A stretch of DNA of 64,000 nt from Lanius collurio (Eukaryota; Chordata; Aves; Passeriformes; Laniidae), in the NCBI GenBank assembly GCA_020086605.1, contig JACBWW010000015.1, forward strand, positions 7,869,251 through 7,933,250, given 5' to 3'. Of the stretch, positions 22,425 to 33,500 are shown one piece after another. A program made the position numbers and the translations under genes. The first letter of the stretch is position 1. Each line of letters opens with the position of its first letter. Below the pieces are notes generated by a model that did no database searches, had not been told where the DNA came from, and saw only the letters and a list, made by a program, of their open reading frames with translations.

Positions 22425-23100
22425 GCCGGCCATGGGCCCTGTGTGCCCAGGACCGGGCTTGTCTTTGTGTGTGTGTTTGTGGGTCTGTCTGTACTTGGTG
22501 GCGGTGTCTCCTGCGGTCAGTAAAGGTTTTCTAAGGAACCCGCTGCTTCCCAGTGCTGGTTTTGCACAGCGGGGCTGCCCATGGGCGGGGCTGCGGCACC
22601 GGCTCTGGCAGCCAAACCTGGGCCGGGACTGGTGCTCTACAGAAGCACGGGAAGGGCAGGCCGCTGCCCAGCATTGCTGGGAGCACCCGCGGGCACTGTG
22701 GCGGGGCAGGGCCGCTGTGGCTCAGTCAGGGCCTGCCTGTGCCATCTGCATACCGAGCCCCACGTCCCTGCTCCGGGCGATGGTTCTGCCATGCTGTGTT
22801 TCCTCAGTTGTGTCCCGCCCCTCAGGTAAAGCATTCCCTTACTGCAGCATTCCCTTCTGTGGCAAGGCACAATCCCTGCTCCTACACTGCAGGAGCTGGC
22901 TCAGGTGGGAGGAAACTAATGGGATGAAGGAAATGCTGGCATTACGAGAGACAGTGGGAATTCCACTGCAGTTGCTACCTTGATAATCAGAAGAAGCCCT
23001 CTCCAGTTTTAAACATTTAAAAATTAAACCCAAGTGATTTTGTACAAGGTGCAAATTAATTATTTTCAAGGTCGTTATCCCCCACTTGTGTTCTTGTTAC
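22425..23100. other. GC-rich HPF1 3' flank
   Basis: From the HPF1 stop to about 22980 the sequence is much more GC-rich than the surrounding region, with no supported gene. The overlapping open frames of 80-180 aa on both strands are explained by few stop codons in GC-rich DNA. After 22980 it returns to AT-rich sequence. Confidence 0.6.
22519..22524 (+). terminator. HPF1: Possible HPF1 polyadenylation signal (AGTAAA)
   Basis: AGTAAA, a known weak variant of AATAAA, lies 95 nt after the HPF1 stop and is followed by a T/GT-rich stretch (TGCTGGTTTTGC). No canonical AATAAA is seen on this strand in the next few hundred bases. This would give an unusually short 3' UTR of about 120 nt. Confidence 0.4.
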
Positions 23101-23626
23101 TGCACTTGGAGGTTTATTCTCAGGCAATTGATTAAAGTAACAGTCCAGAAACAATGGAAAATAACATTTGCTCTTACTCAACAGACCTGCCACCACACAG
23201 TGACTTGACTTCCATTGTAGCAATTCACATCAGTACGAGTGGCAGCAGTACTAATTACTACCGATAAAGATGATTGGCCACTAGCACTGTGGTAAAATAT
23301 AAGTCATTCCTGCTTTTTTAAGCAAAGGATTGACAGTTAACCTGTTACTTCATGGTAAAAGGGAACATTTGTGTAGGTTAGAGTGCTGCAAAAGTATTGT
23401 GAGTTTCAAGTGCACAAGCTAATCACATGCCACAGCTACTTCTGAAAATTTGACAACTTCCTCCCTTTGACTCAGCACCTAAATGTCCCATTTATTCAAG
23501 CACAAACATGCAGGCATTCTTTCATAGGCCTAGAGTTTTGTTTTATACATTAAAAAGTTATACTTTCTCATTCCCCTTTTCTTTAAATTAATGCCCTGTA
23601 AATCATACAAGTATGAAAAAAAGTAG

Positions 23627-23662
23627 AATCATGGAAAGGTTTGGGTTGGAGGGGATGGGGAA
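23627..23662 (-). mobile_element. CR1 3'-end scrap, - orientation
   Basis: GAATCATGGAAAGGTTTGGG followed by TTGGAGGGGATGG is a diverged reverse-complement CR1 tail, only about 35 nt long. It faces the + oriented CR1 tail at 23895-24093. Confidence 0.55.
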
Positions 23663-23894
23663 ATTTCAACTTTTGAACTGTTCCTTAAATAGGAACTTCG
23701 ATTTGCAAAAATGAAGAGCTGAGACTGGAGCCCCATACTCATCTCCTACCCCCTGAGGGAGAAGGAACTCTTAGAGCAGCTGCAAAATGCCTGGTCTGCT
23801 GTGTATCATTGAACTATGACAGACTTTTTAGCAGGGCCTGCTGCACTAGGACACGGAATAATGGTTTTAACTAAAAAAGTAGATTTGGTCTAGA

Positions 23895-24093
23895 GAGGGA
23901 GAAGACATCTTTTATAATGAGAGGTGAAACACTGGCATGGGGTGCCCAGAGGGGAGGTACATGCCTCATCCCTCCAGGCATGCAATGGCTGGGGCTCTTA
24001 GCACCCTGGTCTTGTGGATCATGTCCCTGCCCATGGCAGGATTAGAATGAGATGATTTTTAAGGTCCCTTCCAACCCTAGCCATTCTATGAAG
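23895..24093 (+). mobile_element. CR1 3' end, + orientation
   Basis: Contains CACTGGCATGGGGTGCCCAG, CATGTCCCTGCCCATGGCAG, GGTCCCTTCCAACCC and CCATTCTATGAAG, in the order of the CR1 3' UTR and tail. Only the last 200 nt are present. Confidence 0.85.
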
Positions 24094-27000
24094 TGTACGT
24101 CATCAACAGCTGGCTTTTAAACAATAAAAGGATCATCTACTTTTAACTATTTTAAATCAGCCAACTATTCTATAATTAAAACAAAATCTTAAATGCTTAT
24201 TTTAGAAAAATACCCAACCTCAGACTGATCTGTTTCATGGGGGTGGTTTGGCTACTGATTTGCAGCCACATGCTAAGCAATGCAAATACTGCATCTCCTA
24301 AACCCCATTCTTTTCCTCAAATCATCTTACTAGTTTTATATGTAAAATTCCTAGCTGTTAATTTTCTCTCAGGGAAAATAAATGCAAAAATCAACACAAA
24401 TCTTGCTTGTGAAAACAGTGAGAAAACATGACAACAATAAATGGTCATACAGAAGTTTTTAATGCTTAAATCATCACAGTAATGAGAATTTTTACTGTAA
24501 TGATATGCAGTTCTACCACACTATTATAAATAAAAACATTAAGATCAATATTAAATACAGCTCTAGGCAACATCACAGATTAACAAAGAATGCATTCTTC
24601 ATGAACCAGTATCTGAATGATTTAAAAAATAAAAAAATGCTGACACTTTCCCCCTGCCATCCACCACCACCTTTTTTTTTTTTTTTTTAAATTAGTAACT
24701 TGAGTAAGGCGCTGCAAGTTTCATGTTAGAATTTTTTTTGTTGCACAGCACAGGCACACATAATTCATTACCAGAACCTCTATGTTTACCAGAAGATATT
24801 TTAAATGTCAACAGGGAAAGCTTAGCAGGTTAAGAAGAGTAAACAGAGATGCGTTTTTATGTGCAGTACTCAGGATCCACACAGAAATGAAACACACCAG
24901 GAGTGTGAACTGTATTTTAATACAGACAGTGCAGTCTGCAGCATTAGGTGCAAGTTAATACAGTACACACAGCAGCGTTTTACCATAATATCATACAGGG
25001 CAGAGATTTCAAACTTAACTAAAAGTGATTTTTGTATGTGTAGTGAATTTATATGTTTCCACTGTAAAAAAAAAAAAAAAAAAAAAATAAGAGACAACAG
25101 AACTCAGTGTCACAGACAACTTCCAAAGCTGCCTTCTGTAAATGGGACAATCCTGCTCTTTGTGAAGCTTCTTCTTCTTCAGGCTTATGTAATGTAACAG
25201 AGCAAATTTTTAACCACCAGCACTGACTTCGCATGGAAGAGTACAGCTACTTGTTGCCATGCTCCCATTTTTACATAGCCCAAGTCCCTGTTTTATTTCC
25301 AAACCTGTTTTTTAAATACAAGGCCTGATCACTGTAATCCCCCTGGCACATTTCACTTTCTACTGGTTCCAGTTGCTGCTAGAGATGCTAGAGATAAAAT
25401 GTAGATGGCAATTTTTTACTAAGAAAAATCAGTTAAAATTCAGCAGTGCACTTACTTAAGCACAGTCATTTTTGTGCAGCTCACCAACAGTGCCAGAATT
25501 TTGGTTCATTGTGTTACTCATGATAAAATCATACTGCCGACTTTGTGAAAAAGATCTTTGAGGTAACTGTGATGAATGCCTTAGAGATATTTAAGATTAT
25601 TATGTTAGACTTTTAGTGTTTATATTCTTGCCATTTTTGCAGTCTTGTGAGCATAACTGTTAAAAAAAATTTTATCCAACCTCGTATTACAAAACATGAT
25701 TTTTGTCAGCCAGATTTCCTAATTTTTTTCCTCCCTCACTTAGGCTTATAGCATATTGTCATTTTTCCTCTGCATGCAGTTGTGGTGGTGGTCTGATAAA
25801 ATCAGTAGGAAACAAAACGATGTACTGTAAAGAAGTTAGGGATCTGTCCGTTCACCTCCAAGTGTGTGTATGTTGCTGCTGAATTTTAAAGTCCTGCCAA
25901 AGTTTCAAGTACTGGATTCAATTCTGCCCTGCTGTTCAGGTGTGAATACATATCATTTACACCTCTATATACTTGGGAGAAAAGAAAAAAAGAGTCAACA
26001 GCAATCTAACAGTTGCTTTCTCGGCTTACTTTTAAAACCCTGCAGGTTTTTTTTTTAAATAAAACCTTACTATTACTGTTCCAGTTATCTGCTAGTAAAG
26101 AAAAAAGGAAATCCAAGGTAACGGCAGTGAAAGTTATATTTGAAAATGATCTCGTATGTATGTTGGATCATAAAGAAGCCATTTTCTTGAAACCCTTCAT
26201 CTAGTTGTAAACATTTGCTAATCCTCCATTACTTACAGAGGATTATGAATTATTCTACAAAATCACATTAAAAAGGTAATTAGTTATGTGAGATATTAAC
26301 TGATTCATATTTAATAGATTTTTTAATCCATACAAATATAAATAAAGAATGGTAAAACTTCAAGAAAAATAATATACATTTAGTGCAAATTATGAGTTAC
26401 ATTTCTTCCTACCATGTCAGCAGTGGAACGTCTTTTGTGGAGAAGAAAAAATAAAAATGACCATTCTCAAATTTTACAGGGGGAAAAAAGATCTCCAGTG
26501 TTGTAGCATGCATTTTTTACCAGATACACGTATACAGAATTGTTCCAGCTCTTAAACTAGTAGAATAGCAGTATTTTTCCTTATACTGCACAACATTGGT
26601 ATATATCATAGTGTTTTCAATAATACAAAAAATTGCATAAGACCAGGTCACGCTATTGATCTTTTCTGCAGCAAAACCAGTATTTTTCTTTGAAATACTG
26701 GTTTCATCTGGTTTTAGTTTTCTCATATCACGACAGCACACGGGTTGAAAGAAGTCTTGCATGGTTCTTGCAAAGTATTACCTGTTCAATCTGGTTTTGT
26801 TGCAGTGGATCTGCACTGCCCCAAGCATTTCATGATGTACGAACTTACACATTTAATGGCACAAGAAAAACCTCCCTTCTTGTGATCACACCTCAGTAAC
26901 TCACAGTACATCTCAATATGAGAAACAACTGCTTCAAAAGGGCACACCAATTTTAAAGAGGCTTTGTTACGGCTCAGGAGAGAGAGAAATAAAGCTCTTC

Positions 27001-27393
27001 TGGAATGTAGAAAGGTGACAAGTAATAGTTAACACGCTTCATGAGTTAACACAACAGTTTTCAATGGTAAGAAGGGCAAGACCTTTCAGTGTCCACAAGA
27101 TGGCTCAATTCAGAACAATCCCTCCAGAAACAGGGATTAATAACAGATCTCTTCAATGCTGAAGTACCAGGCTGGGCTGGAGAATGGCACCACTCTGCAC
27201 GGCTCACCCACTGCACTATCATGGCAGACCTGATGTCTCGGGACGCATCCAGTGCAGGACAGCAGCTCTCCCTTCCCACACTCCCATCAGCCTTTCTCCT
27301 CGCCACATGCTCCCCAGACTGACTCCTGATTGCCAGCAGCACTGTTATGTAAAAACCCAGCTCTCATCTCTGATTTTAGAAGTTTTCCCCAGA
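24094..27393 (-). other. CLCN3: Probable CLCN3 3' UTR and intergenic spacer
   Basis: AT-rich sequence downstream of the CLCN3 stops in its - strand sense, without repeats of known families or supported ORFs. It has homopolymers at 24672-24688 (T) and 25066-25087 (22 A). Mammalian CLCN3 has a 3' UTR of roughly 3 kb as I recall, and a candidate signal at 24458-24463 would give about the same. The extent is inference; only transcript data can set it. Confidence 0.45.
24458..24463 (-). terminator. CLCN3: Candidate CLCN3 polyadenylation signal (ATTAAA)
   Basis: On the - strand ATTAAA is followed within 20-60 nt by a T/GT-rich stretch (CCATTTATTGTTGTCATG), the usual arrangement of signal, cleavage site and downstream element. 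It would end a 3' UTR of about 2.95 kb. An AATAAA on the same strand at 25297-25292 is an alternative, proximal site. Others lie at 23496-23491 and 23118-23113. Confidence 0.3.
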
Positions 27394-27552
27394 CTAAAGT
27401 GTTGTGCTATTCAACAAATGAACCTCCTCTTCCGTTTCCTCTCTCTCCTCAGCTATGGGTTTCAGTTGAACATTATGGAGGCGGGGTCTTGGTTTGCCGT
27501 CTGGGCCATATGACGGAGGATATCTTTTTTTGTTATAATGCCAAGGAGGCGC
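27394..27552 (-). CDS. CLCN3: CLCN3 terminal exon, long (ClC-3B-type) reading frame
   Basis: When entered from the 76-nt cassette (phase 0), this exon reads [52 protein letters not shown] and TAG at 27396-27394: 52 aa. The tail is basic and Pro/Tyr-rich, then acidic, and ends in STTL, which fits a class I PDZ ligand (S/T-X-hydrophobic). Human ClC-3B has the same alternative frame and ends NSTTL as I recall. The frame stays open for 68 nt past the other frame's stop, supporting selection on it. Acceptor is TCCTTTTCAG|GCG. Confidence 0.92.
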
Positions 27553-30500
27553 CTGAAAAGGATAAATGGAAGATTGATATTAATCCATGCAGGAAAATAA
27601 TGAAGCAGATCAAATGCGTAGCCAAGTCCTTTTTGTTGACAGGAATAGAGCAAAAGTAAACAGCCTGATCTTCTTATTTAAGCAGAAACATTTTATTTAT
27701 CAAAATGCTGAGGAACCACCAGTTTGATAAAACACAGCAATGCTGAGACACTGTATCAGATGGTCTCTAACAGCTGTAGTCCGTTTTAATGAAATACAAG
27801 TCATACAAGTAGATCCCATTACAATTTTTTATTAAACTTTTTGTTTCTACAAAAATCAAATTTTGATTAGCATATGCCAACAAAAAAGTAACAAAGAGGG
27901 ACAAAGAAAAGAGAGGTATGAAAAAGAAGAGATACTGATCCCATTTCATAAGGGAGACATGTTCTGACCTAGCCATCAGAAGTGATATACTGCTTCATGG
28001 CCCCAAATCAAGCAAATAAAACTCCCCTTCCCTCCTTTTTTAAACCAGAAGGATCCTTCCAGTCTGACACACTGGCTCAGATTGAATATATTCATAGGAG
28101 CACACTGTACCAGCCATGAAACTTTTGTATAATAAACAACAGTTCATTAGTTTTTGGAGTTCATGGCTTTAGCAAAAAATAAACTGTGAATAATAAAAGA
28201 AAATTTTCATTTTCCAATTTAGATACTGTGCTCTCATGACAGGGTCTTTTAAAACTATAACTACGAAACATCAAATAGAGTGAGACTGTCCAAAAGGATA
28301 ATATCACAGGAGAAGCAAAGAGCAGAATGAATGAGCTGCTGCCCTTGTTATTCTGGTTAGTACATTTAAATTTGTCTTATTAAAGGACGCATGAAATACT
28401 TGTGAAATATTAGCATAAAATGAGAACATAATTAGCATATTTTGCACACAAGCAGCTAAACATAGTGGGTATCTTTAGTAGGCATGTAACTAGCAACCCA
28501 TGTCCAAATTAAGACAAAATCTACCACCTATCTAAGGGGTTAGTTCACAACATCATGGTTAAAACCATATCTAGATTCTGAAGTCAACAGCCAACACAGT
28601 AGCAGGCTACTTGGTGGCTAAGGGTATCACTGCACATTTTGTAAAGGAGAACACTGGTTGCTGTAGGTGACAGCAGCAGAATCACAAGACTTTACATAAA
28701 ATCAGAGGACTTTACTAAAAAATAAGAATATTTTTAAAAATCATGTTGATAAAGGAGGATTGCAGGGAATATCTAATGATTCAATTAAAACATGCTTGTC
28801 TTTGCTTCTCAAAAGATGTGATACTTTGCTATTTAACAGCTATTTAAAGCTGTCCAAATCAGAAAAAGAAATTAGCATATACAAAAATCTTAATTTGCAT
28901 TAGGCAGGGAAAAAGTATTCCTAGCTGTGTGCCTTCCCACCTGGGGAATTCAAGAGATCAACCAGCTGGATCTATGTGATCTCAGCAACACAAGTTTCAG
29001 AAAGTTTACTGTCTACTCTCCTTTAATGTTGTGGCTAACAGTATGTTCACATTTACAGCTTCATTTCTACAAAAGGATTTTGCACATGTTGTTTTATGGT
29101 TTAATACAAATTTTGAGCATAAGAAGATTTCATTGTTCAGCCGATATCGTAAAAGCCCTGAACAGTTCACAAGTTTCATGCTTCCTGACTTCTAATGTGT
29201 CTAATTATGAGATCTGATATATCTAATCACCAAGGGTTCGACGTGCTGCTTTAGTTGCTCGAGATGCTCTAATATGTTCTTCTTTGTGATGATCCCCAAG
29301 ACAATCCTGCAACAGATTATGTTATGCTAATAACTGTGTATGAAATCAAATTAAAGAAGTTCTAATCATAGTGAAAAAGGATTAGAGAAAACTAAAAAAA
29401 AGAAACAAAAGAAAGAAAAAGAAAGAAAAAGGAAGAAAAAGGAAGAAAAAGGAAGAAAAAGAGAAAGAAAGAGAAAGAAAGAGAAAGAAAGAGAAAGAAA
29501 GAGAAAGAAAGAGANAGAAAGAGAAAGAAAGAGAAAGAATGGTTGCAGGAAAGCCAAAGAGATAATTAAATGAAAATCTATTTGAAAGTCAGTATCCTTT
29601 CCCAGATTTTGCTTTTTTTCCTTTTTCTCCCAAAATGCTGAACACAACTGGCTCTTCAACCACCCCAGAGCAGTGTGTTTCTCATATCAGGTAGACATCA
29701 GGATAGCAGACTTCATCCCTTCACCCTAAATTCACATGATTTGGGGCTTTAAAGGCACTGAAACTAAAATCTACTTTGTATTTCATTTGTTTAATAGTTA
29801 CTTCTCCTCAAACTTACAGATAATTATTCACATTTTAACCAGCCACAGTAGATGAACAAAGTAGTAACTGTAAAGTCATAGCAATTGAGGTTTGATGCTG
29901 CTCTACAGAGCTGGATTATCTGGTGTCCTTAGAAACAGACAAATTCTGACAAATTTCTCTCATTCAAGACAGGACAAATCAAGAGACACTCCCTGGAATG
30001 GATATTCTGGTAAAAATTTGGAGGAGTGAGGCTCAGTCTTCTCTCTGTCTTCTGCACCAATTTCTGCACAATCCAGTCTGGATTGGAACCAGTCTGTTGA
30101 CATGAGTCTTTAAACGAGTATATTCAGTTTGTAGGAAATTTGCCAGCCTTGGTGGCCACAAGGCTATATGTCATGGCTAAATACCACCAGTACTAGTATT
30201 TATGATCTGGTCTTCTTGAAGTGGACAGTGTGTTCGTGGAATGTCACAAATTTGTAAACTGAAGTAGGATAAAATAAAAATTAAAGCCATCCATACTTCC
30301 TGCTACTTTATAATAAAATAGTTAAGAATGTATAGTAGAGATTAACATAGCTTTGCACCATCAAGCTTTCTTTAGAGGAAATTTTAGCATCAATGTCAAT
30401 GTTTGAGCACTCAACCATAACAGCAACTATGAAAAAATTTATCATAGTAAGTATTTTTCAGTGAAGTTCTATCGATTCCAATTTCCCTACCCAAAACAAG

Positions 30501-33500
30501 AACTTCATGCCTATATTAACTTCTAAGTTCCAGATCATTATGTCCTTTCCCTACCAGAGAAAGGCTGGAAACACTACTTGCCATTCCATACAGAGATGCA
30601 TTGAAGAAAAAAAAAAAAAAAAGCAAGCAGGAGAACACTTAAAATAAATTTGTTTCAAAATACATCTGAAAAAGCAAACTTGGAAACCAATGCAATATTT
30701 AAACATTCACCACATACAGCAGCAGTTCTTTTGCCCACAGAAAAACTAAGAAAGTCCCAGTCATTTCAGATTTCTTGTCCCAAGGACATTGATCAATCCT
30801 AAACATGCGGATGAGCAGACAACATTGCACTCCCCAGGTGCCTTAAAAGACATGCTACTGGGAAAGCAAGATACTATGGTAGGAGCTTTGATGTTGCATG
30901 TCAAGTGTTTAATTCAAGAGATACAGGAAAGCAGAATGTTAAAGGAACAGCGGCACAGAAAAAGATCATGTAAAAAAACAAGGAGCAGTTTAGACAAGAG
31001 GCAATTACAATAAACTTTTAGTTTCCATGCCTGGGGCTGATTTATTTAGTAGATAATCACAGGACAACTCCCAACAGTCTCATTTACAAACATTCTAAAT
31101 CTTAAAATTACTTTCCTGAAATATTTTGAATTGTAGAAACAAAAGTTGCAGATTGAAGTTCCAGAACTAGCAGCAGTTTAGTTGTTAGTATTCCAAAATA
31201 CAAAAGCTTGGTGGTAATTGCCATCACTAGACTCCAGAAGAAGAGATACTGACTGGATCATTTTCTCCTTTACTCTTTATGAACCCAGTATTTGTAGATG
31301 TTCAGTAACTGCTGATACATTGAATCTTGCCAGAACATAAGAATGAGGAAATACAGACCTTACACTGTGCAGCACACAAGCCTAAACTTCTGTAAGAAAA
31401 GTTGTGTCTCCTCCAAAAGCAAGTTGCACAGACCCAACTTGCTGAGTGGCAGCTAATTTTTAACAGAACATCATAAAATGACTGAAATCATCTGCCTGCT
31501 TACTTGGAATACAAGGAAGGAGTACGAATTTCAGAGAGGTGCTACAGCACAGCATGTTCTTAATGAACAGCTGAGGTCCTCAGTTGCAATACGAAACTTA
31601 CAGGTTCAAATACAGTGATCCTGATGTTTATCCTGGTTCAAATACTCTGATCCTGGAAGTGAAAATTACTGTATGTAACAAAATGCATTGCTGCCACTTC
31701 ACTCACCCGTTGTGTGTTACAAGGCACTGCCTCAGACCCAGCTTCCGGAAAATATCCACCACTATTTCCATTGGTGTGTGGTCTGTCACGGTGAAAGGGC
31801 TCATATCAAGTATGCTTCTGAGCTTCAAAGGTCGAGGGCTTTCTGCTGGAAGCGATGGGGTATGCTGGGCAAAACATACCCTGGAACTGCCAACAATCCC
31901 TTCCTGCTTCTTTCTAGCACTTTCTTTAAGAGAGACAGGGAAGGGGGGAAAACAGCAGAGGAGGAAGAGTTTACATTCTTGGAGTAAGATGCTAGTGCAG
32001 ACAGACAGTTCAGTCAACACTACCAGACTCTCACATATGTTTCCATAGCCACTGCTTTATCCTCAGGAAGTGGTTGTGCAGAAATCACAAAAGCCATCTA
32101 CTATTCAGCTTTAGTCATTATTCAGCTAATTTTCTCACTCCAAAAAGTAACTTTTATTTACTATAAAGAGGTGGAAAGGCTAAAAAAATAACATGCAGGA
32201 AGCACATACTCATCTCCTGAAGAAACCGCCAGGGAAAAGCCAGTCTCAGTTGACAGCTCCCTGAACCTTTTCCTAATATCCAACCTAAACCTCCCTCAGC
32301 AGAACTTCAGGCCATTCCCTCGTGTCTTGTCAGCGGGCATCACAGAGAAGAGGTCAGTGTCTGCCCCTCCTCTTCCCCTCACAGGAACTTGTAACTGCAA
32401 TGAGGACTCCCCTCAGTCTCCTCCAGGCTGAACAGAGCAAGCGACCTCAGCCACTCTTCACATGGCTTCCCCCCCCAAGGCCCTTCACCATCCCTGTGGC
32501 CCTCCTTTGGATGATCTCTAAATGGCTTTATAACCCTCTGAAAATCTGGCACCCAAAAGCACCCACAGGACTCGAGGTGAGGCCATCCAGTGCAGGACAA
32601 TGCCCTCCCTTGCCTGGAAGGCGATGCTGTGCCTGAGGCACCCCAGGACACTGTTGGCCCTCCTGGCTGCCAGGGCACAATAACTCTTAAGCCAGACAAA
32701 ACCTGAAACTGAGCAACTTTCACTGTATAATCTCAGCAGCTGAAATGAGTCTTACCTGTGAAAGTGTATTCTAAGAAGAATGTTCTGCTATTCCCTCATT
32801 TACTCAAGTAAATACAAACTTAAACCAGTACGGTGTTGGTAGTAATTTCCAAGTTTTGGACATTCATATACATCCTACATAATGTAATACCATAGTACAC
32901 ACAGTAGTAAGACCACAGACAAAAATCTGACTGAAGAAACAGTGTTTTGTTCACAAAGCATCTTTTAAAAAAGTTTCAGGACTCTTCTGTCCCTTTCTCA
33001 AGTGTCTTTGTTTAAGAGATAAGAATCAAAAAAACCCAGTAGTTTAAGATGCAACTTCCATCACTTATTTCATGCACTACATGTTACAGTTGAGTAACAT
33101 TTTCTTACATAAGTGTGTTTCTTCCTTTGGTTATGATAGTAGCCTCAAAATACACAGAACTTTTCTTGCCAGTGCACAAAGCATTGTCACAAGTATCATA
33201 CAGGCACTAACACCCGCCCAGAAAGAGACAGCCCAGTTAGGGCTTGTGTACTCATGTGCCTAGGGACACATCTCCCATTACACAAACAGATTGAAAAACA
33301 TAAACCTAAAATAATTAATATTGCACTTATCCCTCCATAATACAATCTTGGTGGCTATAACAAAAGTAAATACCACACTGTCATAAAGAAATAGGATATA
33401 CATTTAAAAATTACTTGGACAGCAGTTCTCACAGAATACTGCTGGTCTAAAATGAGAATTACAGAATTTTGAAGAAGAATGTTGGTATAGTATCTCATTT

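Larger units (their letters stand above)
27553..31706 (-). other. CLCN3: CLCN3 intron 11, containing the cassette exon and a GA microsatellite
   Basis: A 4.15 kb intron between the CBS2 exon and the terminal exon. Apart from the cassette (29231-29306), the purine-rich microsatellite (29391-29539) and a 16-A run at 30607-30622, no recognised feature is present. Confidence 0.75.

Noticed and set aside
24672..25087. T and A homopolymers as evidence of a processed retrocopy
   Set aside because: No coding remnant precedes the A tract and no target-site duplication was visible.
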